Positions 25,918 to 35,237 are shown, numbered from the stretch's first letter. The stretch: DNA of 64,000 nt from JAICKN01 sp036489565 (GCA_036489565.1 DASXFN010000117.1:1-64000), one strand, 5' to 3'. Numbers and translations are program-made. The notes: generated by a model not told the origin, from the letters alone.

Positions 25918-26142
25918 ATGTCGGAGCTGGGAAAATTGTTGGTCTCCGTAGGGGTGTTGTTGATCGTCGGAGGCCTGGTACTGATTTTGCTCGGGCGCGT
26001 GCACGTCCCGCTGGGCCGACTGCCCGGGGACATTACGCTTCGCGGAAAACATACAACGGTTTATTTTCCCCTCGCCTCTTCCATCCTGGTGAGTCTTCTG
26101 CTGACGCTAATTTTGTATTTGGTCGCGATTTTTCGGCGCTAA
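25918..26142 (+). CDS. DUF2905 small membrane protein
   Basis: 74 residues with two membrane helices (LLVSVGVLLIVGGLVLILLG and SSILVSLLLTLILYLVAIF). Between them is a conserved loop, LGRLPGDITLRGKHTTVYFP, which identifies the DUF2905 family. The function of this widespread bacterial family is unknown. It is divergent from the LiaF-like gene and 45 bases upstream of xseA, with which it may be co-transcribed. Confidence 0.88.
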   Translation: MSELGKLLVSVGVLLIVGGLVLILLGRVHVPLGRLPGDITLRGKHTTVYFPLASSILVSLLLTLILYLVAIFRR

Positions 26143-26187
26143 CTTTGCATTCCATTTTTCCCGAGCTTCTCCCTGATTGGCAAGAGC

Positions 26188-27600
26188 GTGGGCCATGCCT
26201 GTACACTTCCTTTCGTGTCGTCGCTTGACCAACTAGGCTTCGGATTTACCGCGCCCAGCCGCCGCGTATGGGCGGTCAAAGACATTGTGGCCGCGGTGCG
26301 CACGCATGTGGAACGCGAATACAGCGATAGTTGGGTCGAGGGAGAAATTTCTAATTTTCGCGCACACGATTCCGGTCATCTTTACTTCACTCTCAAAGAC
26401 GACAGCGCGCAATTGAGCGCGGTCATGTTTCGCTCCCAGGCGCGGCTGCTTCGATTTCGCCCCGAAAATGGCATGCAGGTAGTAGTACGAGGGCGCATCA
26501 CAATTTATGAAGACCGTGGCCAACTGCAGATTTCCGCTGAGTACATTGAGCCCAAGGGCGCGGGCGCGTTGCAAATCGCATTCGAGCAACTAAAGGCAAA
26601 GCTGCAAGCCGAAGGGTTGTTTGATTCCACCCGTAAGAAGCTTCTGCCACTGCTGCCGCGCCGTATTGGAATTGTGACTTCACCGCAGGCGGCGGCATTG
26701 CGCGATATTCTGAACATCCTGCAGCGACGGCATCACACAGTGAATATCGTGATTTTTCCCGCGCAGGTTCAGGGGGAATCCGCAGCCGCGGAAGTTGCCG
26801 CCGGCTTGCGTTATTTCAACCGGAGCCACGGCGCTGACGTCATCATCGTGGCGCGAGGAGGAGGCTCCGCCGAGGACCTTGCCGCTTTCAACGACGAGGC
26901 GCTGGCGCGAATTGTCGCGGAATCGGAAATTCCCGTCATCTCCGCGGTAGGGCATGAAACGGATTTCACCATTATTGATTTTGTCGCCGATCTGCGCGCG
27001 CCAACACCATCCGCGGCGGCGGAACTGGTGATCCAGTCGCGACAGGATTTGGACGAGCAACTGGAAGGATCACGCCTCCGCCTTGAAAAAGCGATGCGCT
27101 ATCGCCTGCTGCTGGCACGGCAAAACCTGGTGGAACTTTCGCGGCACGGCGCATTCGCGCGCATGATGGACTTAATTCATCGCCGCCAGCAGCGATTGGA
27201 CGATCTGGTTTACAGGATTGCTCATGCCGAGCGAAATTTACTGGAAGCGCAGCGGCGCAAATTTGAAATTTTCTCGGCAGCGGTGCGGCACTACGATTTG
27301 CGCCGAGCACTGGCGGGTATTGGCAAGGAACTCAGCAGCCAGACGGCGGCCATGAGTTCCGGAATGAGGAACTTCCTTTTAACCAAACGCTTACGGCTGG
27401 AGCACGTACTGGCGCAATTGGAAGCGCTGTCGCCACTAGCAATTCTGGACCGCGGCTATGCCCTGGTTTTTGATGCCAATGGCAAACTGCTCAAGGACGC
27501 GGACAAAATCAAGAACGGCGACGAGATCACGGCGCGCCTTTCCCACGGAACAATCGCGGCGACGGTAAAACGAAAGCTCCCGGAAACCAAGCCTCAGTAA
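26188..27600 (+). CDS. xseA: Exodeoxyribonuclease VII large subunit
   Basis: Large subunit of the single-strand DNA exonuclease VII used in repair. Its 470 residues show an N-terminal OB fold (WVEGEISNFRAHDSGHLYFTLK), LPRRIGIVTSPQAAALRDIL, ARGGGSAEDLAAFNDE and SAVGHETDFTIIDFVADLRAPTPSAAAE in the expected order. A long coiled coil (about 280-420) follows, and the C-terminus ends with LDRGYALV. The frame opens with GTG at 26188; a second GTG at 26215 (SSLDQLGFGF) is an equally plausible start because neither has a strong ribosome binding site. xseB is not adjacent. Confidence 0.95.
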   Translation: MGHACTLPFVSSLDQLGFGFTAPSRRVWAVKDIVAAVRTHVEREYSDSWVEGEISNFRAHDSGHLYFTLKDDSAQLSAVMFRSQARLLRFRPENGMQVVVRGRITIYEDRGQLQISAEYIEPKGAGALQIAFEQLKAKLQAEGLFDSTRKKLLPLLPRRIGIVTSPQAAALRDILNILQRRHHTVNIVIFPAQVQGESAAAEVAAGLRYFNRSHGADVIIVARGGGSAEDLAAFNDEALARIVAESEIPVISAVGHETDFTIIDFVADLRAPTPSAAAELVIQSRQDLDEQLEGSRLRLEKAMRYRLLLARQNLVELSRHGAFARMMDLIHRRQQRLDDLVYRIAHAERNLLEAQRRKFEIFSAAVRHYDLRRALAGIGKELSSQTAAMSSGMRNFLLTKRLRLEHVLAQLEALSPLAILDRGYALVFDANGKLLKDADKIKNGDEITARLSHGTIAATVKRKLPETKPQ

Positions 27601-27613
27601 TTTTCTAGCCAGC

Positions 27614-29932
27614 TCACTTCGCTCTGAGCACGAACTTCGCGGACGAGAGATTATCAAAGTGATCGTAAACCCGGACCACCACCACATGTTCTTCCCCGGA
27701 CGCGGCAGGTTTTTCATTTCCCCCGCTCGCACTGGATTGGGGCGGTAACGCAGCCCGGAAGTCGTAATTCTCAGTCCGCGAATCTGAAAGCTGGTCCACC
27801 GGCTCAATGTATTGCCAATCGCTGGCATCCACGGAATATTCCGCCCGCTTGATGTTGGAAAAGCTGTCGTTGGCACGAAATTGAATGCGGAGTTGGTTGT
27901 TGGAGAGCGATGCGTTTAGGCCCTCGATGAGCGGAGGTGTCGTGTCCACCTCAAAGCGCGCGCTTTCCCGTTCCGCAGTGAGCCCTTCATTCGGCGGATG
28001 CGACGGAGCATCCGAGGCGACGACTTTCATCGTATATCCGCCATCGGGCAACAGAGATGCGTCGAACGAATAGAACTTGTCATTCATGCCGTCTTTCAGC
28101 AACAGCCACCGGCCCTCGTCATCTCCGCGATAGTAGAGCGAATAAACCATCTGGTCGCCATTGTCATCGTGGACCGCCCATCTGACGCCGATAGAACCTG
28201 AATCGTGAATCGGCTGAGGCTGCACATCAAAATGCGGCTGGGAATTATTGTTCCCGGATGCGTCCAACGGCTTGGGCAAAGATTGATAACGCACTCCCGA
28301 TTGCACACTCACATCGTCAAAAGCAGGCGGTACATTTTTCGGCAGGTAATTGACGATCACGCTGTCCAATTGCGGCGCGGGATTCCCGGCATGCAATTCC
28401 GCCTTCCATTGAATAAAGCGGGCGGAAGGAGCGCCGGCGTCTGCATCCTTTTGCGGATCTACTTTCTGCCAGGCGCTCCAGTTGCGATCTGGATTATCAA
28501 CATTGCCGCTGCGGACGGAAATCTCTACATTCCCCTTCCCGCGGAACTGGAGCCTGCCCCAGCGGGAAAAATTATGCGCATCGAAAACATCACTTTCGTA
28601 AGTGCCGTCAGAATTCGGCGACGCGCCCAGCAAGTACACTTTGCCCAAATTGCTGGTAGCGGCGTAGAGACCGCCTACGCCCTTGGCAAAAGCCGTTACC
28701 TGGCTGGCACTGGCTTGCAGTAGGTCCGCGTAATCGTTCTCTCCGGCAATGGCGAAGATGCGTCCGCGATTGCCGGTTCCGGCAAGCAGCCTTCCTTGAG
28801 AATCGAACGCCAGCGCATAAACGATTTCGTCATGAGACGCCCAGATGCGCGAAGGCGAACCATCCGGCGCGATCTCATAGATTTCGGAATTTCCCTTTTC
28901 CGCCAAAGCTGGGAAATTGATCACAGTGGGGCCGGATGCGGGCATCGCCTGGACTGTCGGATTTTGGCCCGCGTTCACGGCTGGCAATGGCGTTACCGCG
29001 GTGGTCGTGGAAATCACGGGAAAGGAAGCAGTCGCGCCCTGTTTTTCTCCCGTCCCCGCCGCATAAATATTGTCTTTGCCATCTACCGCAAGCGCGGTAA
29101 TTTCTTCTTTTGGCGCGCTGTACAGGACAAATGCCCCGCCCTTGGCGGAAATGCGATAGATAAGACCGCTGCCATCCGAACCGGCAATCAGGTTTCCTTG
29201 ATGATCGAAGGTTAAAACTCGAATGTGGGCTTCATCACTTTTAAAGAAGACCGAATGATCGCCCGCCGGCGTTACCCGGAAAATCTCTCCATGATCGCCG
29301 GTCGCCACATAAACATTCCCGGATGCGTCGAGTGCCAGGTCCCAAATGTATTTCGTGCCAGGATCAAAAAAAACCGACGCGTGCCATGCGGAAGCGGCAT
29401 TCGAATCTTTCGAATCGCCGGGGGCCGGCGGAACAATCCGGTACACCTTGCCGTCTGGGTTGGTGGCGGCATAGATAACGCCATTCTTATCCAGAACCAG
29501 CGCTTGCACCTGCAACTCCTGTGGCTGAAATATCGCAAAGGACTTTCCGTCTGGCGTGATGCGGTAAATCCTGGCAGGCGCGCCCGCGGCTACGTATACG
29601 TTCCCGGCAGGATCGGCTGCAATGGCCCAGATGTATGTAGAGGGCGTCGTGGCAAGCGATTTGAACGCCGGCGATAATTCCAATCCCCCAGTGCTGCGAA
29701 TTGCCACGCCTTTGGCGGTTCCCTTGGAAAGATCGCCAAAACTCGATTGTTCCCAGGAGCGGGTCCCTTCGCCGAGTGCGAAGATCGAATAAAAGACGAG
29801 CGAACAAAAACAAATGAAGACAACCATCAGGTTAAAAGAATTGCGGCGTCGAATGGCCAATGCACACCTCATGAAAAATTGAGCGGGAACACTCAGGAAA
29901 TATGACGACGAAGAAAAGTTTCGGAGCCTCAC
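27614..29932 (-). CDS. Membrane-anchored or secreted beta-propeller protein
   Basis: 772 residues. A hydrophobic segment (FNLMVVFICFCSLVFYSIFA) near residue 35-55 is a signal or anchor. Residues about 85-440 are propeller blades of NHL/SMP-30 style (AADPAGNVYVAAG, ARIYRITPDGK, KNGVIYAATNPDGKVYRI, ASGNVYVATGDHGEIFRV and so on). The rest is beta-rich: a discoidin-like part (FSRWGRLQFRGKGNVEISVR), then Ig-like parts such as VRWAVHDDNGDQMVYSLYYRG. The GTG at 29932 overlaps the stop of the S55 gene as GTGA, which suggests coupled translation; the ATG at 29872 is an alternative start. A surface binding role is likely; no enzyme motif is visible. Confidence 0.78.
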   Translation of the reverse strand: MRLRNFSSSSYFLSVPAQFFMRCALAIRRRNSFNLMVVFICFCSLVFYSIFALGEGTRSWEQSSFGDLSKGTAKGVAIRSTGGLELSPAFKSLATTPSTYIWAIAADPAGNVYVAAGAPARIYRITPDGKSFAIFQPQELQVQALVLDKNGVIYAATNPDGKVYRIVPPAPGDSKDSNAASAWHASVFFDPGTKYIWDLALDASGNVYVATGDHGEIFRVTPAGDHSVFFKSDEAHIRVLTFDHQGNLIAGSDGSGLIYRISAKGGAFVLYSAPKEEITALAVDGKDNIYAAGTGEKQGATASFPVISTTTAVTPLPAVNAGQNPTVQAMPASGPTVINFPALAEKGNSEIYEIAPDGSPSRIWASHDEIVYALAFDSQGRLLAGTGNRGRIFAIAGENDYADLLQASASQVTAFAKGVGGLYAATSNLGKVYLLGASPNSDGTYESDVFDAHNFSRWGRLQFRGKGNVEISVRSGNVDNPDRNWSAWQKVDPQKDADAGAPSARFIQWKAELHAGNPAPQLDSVIVNYLPKNVPPAFDDVSVQSGVRYQSLPKPLDASGNNNSQPHFDVQPQPIHDSGSIGVRWAVHDDNGDQMVYSLYYRGDDEGRWLLLKDGMNDKFYSFDASLLPDGGYTMKVVASDAPSHPPNEGLTAERESARFEVDTTPPLIEGLNASLSNNQLRIQFRANDSFSNIKRAEYSVDASDWQYIEPVDQLSDSRTENYDFRAALPPQSSASGGNEKPAASGEEHVVVVRVYDHFDNLSSAKFVLRAK

Positions 29933-31719
29933 TTGATGGAGATGGTCAAAACCTGCGCGCCGGAAGCAACGTAGTCAAGCGGCTTGGTGGCCGATTCGTC
30001 CACTGCGGATTCCGCCTGCACCACCATTTCCTGCGTTCCTCGCATGCTGTCCATAACGTTCATAATGGAAAGCGGCAGGCCGGGCATAACTTTATCGCCG
30101 ATCATGGCTTCGGGGTTCGCTTCAAGCAGCGAAACGTAAATTTTATTGTTCACGTGCTCTTTATTGAGCAACGCAATGGTGGACGCCAGATCCATGCGGC
30201 TGGCGAAGAGCGGTTGCGTGTGGCGCAAACGGTCGAGCGTGTCGCCATCGCTCACCAGAATATGCAGCGGGCCTTGCGCCACGGAAGTAGGTATTTTTAC
30301 TGGAATTTGCTCAACGATGGCCTCTCCGCGGTAAGGTTGCAAGACCGCTTCCACGGTAATCTCATCTCCGGGCCGCGCTTCAATTACGTCTGTGCGAGCG
30401 CCTTCCAATCGCGCCCAGCGCCGCGCGCGCACGAGGTCAAAATCCAAATGAACGCCGCGAATTTCTGGAGCGCTGTAGGGATTGTCGTAAATCCGCCCGA
30501 AGCGATCGCCGAGGGAAATTGCGGCCAGCATCGCCGCCGGCTGGCTTCCATCCGCTGAGGCAAACATATCCTGCAGATTGACGTCGGGATATCCGTTCAC
30601 GGAAATCTTCCCTTTTAATTGATAGGAAGTTTCTTCTCCGTACTCATTCACGCCGTGCAGCGCGTTGAAGACGGTCGCCATCATGGCCACCGGGCTCAGG
30701 CGTGGATTGTTAAGCACTTCGTAATGAAACTGGCGGTCGGCGGGGCCGCCGTGAATGGTAAGAGTGACCGGAATCATCTCCGGCTTCTTGCCGAACTCTC
30801 CCAGAATTCCCGTATGGCGGTCTTGAACGAAGGTGCCAACCGGCTCTGTCGCGTTCACGATTTTGAATGCATTCAAAGGCGAAGGTAGAGTGGCAATCAC
30901 CTGCGCTTTGGTCATGGGCAGGTCTACCATGCCGAACTGCAGCAACGGATGTCCGCACGCCAAAAGATGGTTCGCGGCAATATAAGTGACGGTGCAGGTA
31001 GCGGCGATATCCATATCGCCACGTACCAGAATGGCGCTGACCGCCGATCCCGGCTCAAGCGGCTCCGGCTGCTTGGCGTCGCTCACTGAGCCAACCCCCA
31101 TCACAGGAACAATGCCGGCAGAGGCAAATTGCGGTGCGAATTGCTTGATGGCATCTTCCGAGAATCCGTTAAAAACCAAGGGCGTTTCAATCGGCTTCAA
31201 GAAATTTTCGAAATTGGCCGCTGGCAAGTTCGCCACGCCGGGGCTGGATGTTTTCTCAGGAGTTGCCGGACCCGCTTTTGCCTCCACTGTACCTTCGCCC
31301 GGAGAGCGGTCCATCGCGCTGATCTCCAGCATTTCCCCGATGGGGGTCACTCCAGCAATGGGCTCTTTGGAAAACTCCCCGATGCGGAATGCCAGAGCTC
31401 CCGCGAGTTTTCCATTCAAATAAACCGGACTTCCGCTCATGCCTGCAACCACACCGGTGTATTGCGCCTTTTCTCCGCCGAGCCGCACTAGGATAATGTC
31501 GCCTTTAGGACCGTTGGCGTTCTTCAGGATCCCCAGGACTTCCACATCCATCGGCTCAGGCTTCGTGCCCTGAAACACGGTGTAGGCAACCCCTTTCATG
31601 CCCGCATGGATTTCGTTCACTGAAATGGTTTCCACCGTAGATGGCGCATCAGCACTAAACAGGAAGGAAGAGGACAGTAATAAGCAGAGGAATGCCTGAT
31701 AAAAAAATATACGTCTCAT
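29929..31719 (-). CDS. S55 (SpoIVB-type) domain secreted protein
   Basis: About 596 residues from the ATG at 31719, with AGGA seven bases upstream. The signal peptide is RRIFFYQAFLCLLLSSSFLFSADA. Near residue 93 is GMSGSPVYLNGKLAGALAF, which holds the serine motif of S55 peptidases. GVTPIGEMLE follows. Near 240-260 CTVTYIAANHLLACGHPL holds the GH motif. In SpoIVB the GH motif comes before GMSGSP, so the order here is swapped. The C-terminal third is beta-rich and has no clear catalytic motif. Acidobacteria carry many such proteins; peptidase activity is not proven. Its stop overlaps the start of the propeller gene. Confidence 0.8.
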   Translation of the reverse strand: MRRIFFYQAFLCLLLSSSFLFSADAPSTVETISVNEIHAGMKGVAYTVFQGTKPEPMDVEVLGILKNANGPKGDIILVRLGGEKAQYTGVVAGMSGSPVYLNGKLAGALAFRIGEFSKEPIAGVTPIGEMLEISAMDRSPGEGTVEAKAGPATPEKTSSPGVANLPAANFENFLKPIETPLVFNGFSEDAIKQFAPQFASAGIVPVMGVGSVSDAKQPEPLEPGSAVSAILVRGDMDIAATCTVTYIAANHLLACGHPLLQFGMVDLPMTKAQVIATLPSPLNAFKIVNATEPVGTFVQDRHTGILGEFGKKPEMIPVTLTIHGGPADRQFHYEVLNNPRLSPVAMMATVFNALHGVNEYGEETSYQLKGKISVNGYPDVNLQDMFASADGSQPAAMLAAISLGDRFGRIYDNPYSAPEIRGVHLDFDLVRARRWARLEGARTDVIEARPGDEITVEAVLQPYRGEAIVEQIPVKIPTSVAQGPLHILVSDGDTLDRLRHTQPLFASRMDLASTIALLNKEHVNNKIYVSLLEANPEAMIGDKVMPGLPLSIMNVMDSMRGTQEMVVQAESAVDESATKPLDYVASGAQVLTISIK

Positions 31720-31864
31720 GAAGTTTCCTGGAGGCCCCAACGGTCTCCCGAAGCGCTACTCCGCGGGGCTAACGGTGTGCCGGAGGAGAGAACAGAAACC
31801 GGGCAAACATCCTACCGCGAAGTTGTTGCGTCTATACTAGCATAGGGTTTTTTAAAGGAGTCCC

Positions 31865-33091
31865 ATGATTTCTTGTCTTTTAAACAAAAGAATGCCGCGA
31901 CTGGGACAAACGCTCTCAGCGGTGTTTTGCCTGGTGCTAACCCTGATGTTTTTGCCGGCGAGCAAGGTCTCCGCCCAGGACCAACAGGCCTCTCAGCCAT
32001 CCAATCAACAGTCCGGCCAACAGCAGGAAGCGCCGCCCGCTGCCGGTGGCCCGAATGATGACGCCGGGCCTTATGCGATTCCCAAGAAAAAAGAAGCACC
32101 GCCCGAGCCGCCTCCGGAAACGCCGAAGAAGATTGAAGGCTTGCCCAACTACTCCATCAACATATCGGTCCCGGAAGTAGATCTCCCGGTATTGGTCACG
32201 ACGAAAGATGGACAGTTTATTCCTAATTTGAAGAAAGATAATTTCAAAGTTTTCGAAGATGGCGTGCAGCAAAATATCGCCAACTTCCATGAATCGCAAG
32301 ATGCTCCTATCACGGCCGTACTGCTGGTGGAGTTCGCACAGACAAATTACTCCTTTCTGCAGGACACTCTGATCGGCGCTTATAATTTCGCCGCCAACCT
32401 AAAGAAGAATGACTGGGTGGCCGTGGAATATTACGACATTAAGCCCCATATTCTGGTGGACTTCACGCAGAACAAACAAGCAGTCGTAGGCGCCTTGAAC
32501 CAGTTGCGTATGCCGGACTGGCAGGAAACCAATCTATTTGACGCGCTCTCTGACACGCTGGACCGGTTGCAGGATATTCAAGGCCACAAGTACGTTATTC
32601 TCATCTCCACCGGCGTGGATAGCTTTAGCAAACTTAGGTTGGGGGAGATCCTGACGAGAGTTAAAAACGCCCAGGACGTCACCATTTTTCCCGTTAGCAT
32701 TGGTTGGGCATTGCGTGAATATTGCGAGGTAAACCACTGCACGGGACAAACGCAATCGCGAGCCGGATTGCCGATTGACCAAATGGACTACCTGCAAGCC
32801 GACAATGAGATGAACACCTTCGCCCGCCTGACGGGAGGTCGCGCTTATTTCCCCCGTTTCCAGGCGGAGTTTCCGGAAATCTTCCACAGCATTCTTGGCG
32901 ACATCCGCAGCCAATATAATCTGACTTATCGCCCGTCCAACGCGAAGCAGGACGGCTCCTATCGCAAGCTGAAAGTAGAAGTAGTGGGCCCGGATGGCCA
33001 TCCATTAAAGGTGAGGGATCAAAAAGGCAAAGATCTGAAATACCAGATCATTGCCAAGGAAGGCTACACGGCCAAGCGCACGGTGGAATAA
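31865..33091 (+). CDS. VWFA-related secreted protein, third copy
   Basis: 408 residues with AAGGAG six bases before the ATG at 31865. The signal peptide (LGQTLSAVFCLVLTLMFLPASKVSAQ) is followed by a Gln/Pro-rich linker (about 40-95). The family N-terminal motif is VTTKDGQFIPNLKKDNFKVF and EDGVQQNIANF. At the MIDAS position it reads VLLVEFAQTN, so the Asp and both serines are missing. The C-terminus has RSQYNLTYRPSN and an AKEGY sequence, which is the family signature. It is divergent from the S55 gene. Probably a binding module without metal. Confidence 0.88.
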   Translation: MISCLLNKRMPRLGQTLSAVFCLVLTLMFLPASKVSAQDQQASQPSNQQSGQQQEAPPAAGGPNDDAGPYAIPKKKEAPPEPPPETPKKIEGLPNYSINISVPEVDLPVLVTTKDGQFIPNLKKDNFKVFEDGVQQNIANFHESQDAPITAVLLVEFAQTNYSFLQDTLIGAYNFAANLKKNDWVAVEYYDIKPHILVDFTQNKQAVVGALNQLRMPDWQETNLFDALSDTLDRLQDIQGHKYVILISTGVDSFSKLRLGEILTRVKNAQDVTIFPVSIGWALREYCEVNHCTGQTQSRAGLPIDQMDYLQADNEMNTFARLTGGRAYFPRFQAEFPEIFHSILGDIRSQYNLTYRPSNAKQDGSYRKLKVEVVGPDGHPLKVRDQKGKDLKYQIIAKEGYTAKRTVE

Positions 33092-33108
33092 TCGTCAGCG
33101 GGGAACCG

Positions 33109-33122
33109 GTGGGCCTGCCCAC
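33109..33122. terminator. Hairpin between convergent genes
   Basis: GTGGGC-CT-GCCCAC lies in the 37-base gap between the VWFA gene (plus) and the ZIP gene (minus). It could end transcription from both sides, but it lacks a T-tract. Confidence 0.3.
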
Positions 33123-33128
33123 ATCAGC

Positions 33129-33857
33129 TTAATGAACGTGAAACATATCAAGCAGAAAGAGCAGTCCTACGCCCAGGAAAACCACCAGCGCCATTCTTAT
33201 TCCTGGCTCGCGGTTTACTTCCGGCATAAGGTCGGAAGCGGCGACATAAATCGCTACTCCAGCGGAGAGAGGTAGTCCGACCCGGACTTCGTGGCGGAAT
33301 ACCGCCATTGTCAGGACTCCGGCTAGCGTCGCCGCTCCCAGAATGACCGATGATCCCCAGGCGATGCCGCGACTTTGCCCGCTCGCGAGCATCACGGAAG
33401 CGACCGTGAAGCCTTCGGGAATTTTGTGAAGGAAGATCGCCACAAAAATAATCCATCCCAGCCGCGGAGAAACCAGGAAGCCGGAAGCGATGGCGATGCC
33501 GTCGAAAAACGTGTGGATGATCAGCCCCACCAACACGGAGTATCCCGTGTGGCTGTGCATGAATTCGTGCTCGTGTGTCTCTTCGCCAAAGTGAAAATGC
33601 GGCGTCAGCGTGTGTTCGAAAAAGTGGGTGATGAGATATCCGATTAGAACCAGAAATGCCGCGCTCTTGCCTTGCAGTTGAATGCTGGCGGGGAAGATTT
33701 CCACGATAGCCGTGGCCAGCATGAATCCCGCGCCCAAGGCCACGAAATAGCGAAGGTAAGATCGCTCCCAATGTTTCTGGACAATAATGGCGCCGCCGAA
33801 AACATTGGCGCCCGCCGCGCTGAGTCCCAGCACTACGCTTAGAGCAATTGGGTTCAT
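33129..33857 (-). CDS. ZIP family divalent metal transporter
   Basis: 242 residues with about eight membrane helices. The metal path motifs are HTFFDGIAIASGF in helix 4 and LHKIPEGFTVASVML in helix 5. A His-rich loop between helices 3 and 4 (HFFEHTLTPHFHFGEETHEHEF) is typical for ZIP proteins that sense or collect zinc. It probably imports zinc or another divalent cation through the inner membrane. No regulator site was recognised. The last residues are DMFHVH. Confidence 0.9.
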   Translation of the reverse strand: MNPIALSVVLGLSAAGANVFGGAIIVQKHWERSYLRYFVALGAGFMLATAIVEIFPASIQLQGKSAAFLVLIGYLITHFFEHTLTPHFHFGEETHEHEFMHSHTGYSVLVGLIIHTFFDGIAIASGFLVSPRLGWIIFVAIFLHKIPEGFTVASVMLASGQSRGIAWGSSVILGAATLAGVLTMAVFRHEVRVGLPLSAGVAIYVAASDLMPEVNREPGIRMALVVFLGVGLLFLLDMFHVH

Positions 33858-33880
33858 GTGTGGTGGATGATAACAGTTCT

Positions 33881-33927
33881 CAGTTGCCAGTTGCCGGTTG
33901 CCAGTTCAGTTGCCAGTTGCCGGTTTC
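33881..33927. repeat. Two direct copies of an AGTTGCC repeat
   Basis: CAGTTGCCAGTTGCCGGTT occurs at 33881-33899 and again at 33907-33925. A near-identical copy lies inverted at 34126-34146, so the copies frame the four-helix-bundle remnant. Confidence 0.8.
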
Positions 33928-33930
33928 GCT

Positions 33931-34068
33931 TTAGGCAGCAGCCCGGATTGACGAGATGAGCCCATTGAGCATGCGACCCATCTCCGCGGTTTTCGCCAGC
34001 GCCTGATCGTTCAGTTCGGACGAAATATAGCCGAGATCTCAAAACTTAATGTGCAGCTCGCACCGAAA
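33931..34068 (-). pseudogene. Remnant of a four-helix-bundle (23S rRNA IVP-like) gene
   Basis: On the minus strand the last 35 codons read DLGYISSELNDQALAKTA... and end MLNGLISSIRAAA before TAA at 33933-33931. This matches the C-terminal helix of the four-helix-bundle/S23 family. Directly upstream the frame has TGA (34041-34039) and, before it, CELHIKF, which resembles the preceding helix of the same family. A TAA follows at 34071-34069. There is no start codon and the N-terminal half is gone, so the gene is broken. It is flanked by inverted copies of the AGTTGCC repeat. Confidence 0.65.
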
Positions 34069-34125
34069 TTAAGTCTGTGACATCTGAACATTTTCAAACA
34101 CTGAAAAACTATCCACCAGAAACTA

Positions 34126-34146
34126 GCAACCGGGAACTGGCAACTG
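34126..34146. repeat. Inverted copy of the AGTTGCC repeat
   Basis: The reverse complement differs at one of 21 positions from the copy at 33881 and at two from the copy at 33907. It lies just outside the four-helix-bundle remnant and ends six bases before the ychF stop codon. Confidence 0.75.
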
Positions 34147-34151
34147 CTGCT

Positions 34152-35237
34152 TCACCCACTATGCCGTATGTGCATCACGTCGCCATCCTGCACGATGTAC
34201 TCTTTGCCTTCGAGGCGCAGCGTTCCTTTAGCGCGGGCATTCGCTTCGGAACCTGCTTCCAGCAACTGGTCCCAGCGAATGGTCTCGGCGCGGATGAAGT
34301 GCTTTGAGAGGTCGGTATGAATCGCGCCAGCGCCTTCCACCGCCCGGGTGTTCACCGGAATCGTCCAGGCGCGGCACTCGTCTTCGCCCGCGGTGAAAAA
34401 GGAAATCAGCCCCATCAGCAAATAAGTTTTGCGGATCAGGCGGCTCAATCCGCTTTCCTTCAGGCCATAACTGCCCAGAAATTCCGCCGCGTCCGCATCG
34501 CTCATCTCGGCAAGCTCTGCTTCCACTTTGCCGCAAATGGCGGTGGCCCCGGCGTTCGGACGCGAAGCGAACTCGACGATTTTGTATTTCTCTATGGATT
34601 CCTCCAGTTCTTTCCCAAGTTCCATACTCTCGCCGATGTTGAGAACGTAAAGAATGGGCTTTTCGCTGAGGAACATGAAACCTCGAAAACGCTTTTTGTC
34701 GTCGGCGGTCATCTCCAACTCGCGGAGCGGCTTTTCCGATTCCAAATGCGCCTTGGCGCGTTTAAGCAACTCAAGCTCTTTTTCCAGGTCGGCGGAGCGC
34801 ATTTTCTTTAGGTCTTTCTCCACGCGCTCCTGGCGTTTTTCAATCTGGCCGAGATCGCTGACCATAAGGTCGAATTCCACATTCCGGATGTCGCGCACGG
34901 GATCCACCGGGCCAACATGTGGAATGGAATCATCTTCAAAAGCGCGCAAAACGTGAATCAGCGCGTCCACGTTACGCAGATGAGTAAGATACGAGGTTTC
35001 TTTCAAGGCCTCTTGCCCAATGGCGCCCACATCCACGTATTCGACGGACGCGTGAGTGAGTTTCTTGGGATGGTAGAGGTCCGCGAGTTTATCGAGACGG
35101 TCATCGGGGACTTTTGCCACTCCCAGATGCGCCTCGCGCGGGTTGGAGTAGGACTGATCGGAAAGGTCCGCCTTGGTCAAGATGCGGAATAGAGACGATT
35201 TGCCCACCTGTGGCAGGCCAATGATGCCAGTTTTCAT
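34152..35237 (-). CDS. ychF: Ribosome-associated ATPase YchF
   Basis: An Obg-related P-loop ATPase that binds ribosomes and is linked to the oxidative stress response. Its 361 residues match the family length. GLPQVGKSS at 7-15 is the P-loop (Gln replaces the usual Asn). VDVGAIGQEA is the switch 2 region. LYVLNIGES holds the NxxE motif that favours ATP over GTP. A helical coiled arm (about 130-175) and the C-terminal TGS domain (FFTAGEDECRAWTIP to IRHSG) are in place. It is cytoplasmic and monocistronic. Confidence 0.94.
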   Translation of the reverse strand: MKTGIIGLPQVGKSSLFRILTKADLSDQSYSNPREAHLGVAKVPDDRLDKLADLYHPKKLTHASVEYVDVGAIGQEALKETSYLTHLRNVDALIHVLRAFEDDSIPHVGPVDPVRDIRNVEFDLMVSDLGQIEKRQERVEKDLKKMRSADLEKELELLKRAKAHLESEKPLRELEMTADDKKRFRGFMFLSEKPILYVLNIGESMELGKELEESIEKYKIVEFASRPNAGATAICGKVEAELAEMSDADAAEFLGSYGLKESGLSRLIRKTYLLMGLISFFTAGEDECRAWTIPVNTRAVEGAGAIHTDLSKHFIRAETIRWDQLLEAGSEANARAKGTLRLEGKEYIVQDGDVMHIRHSG

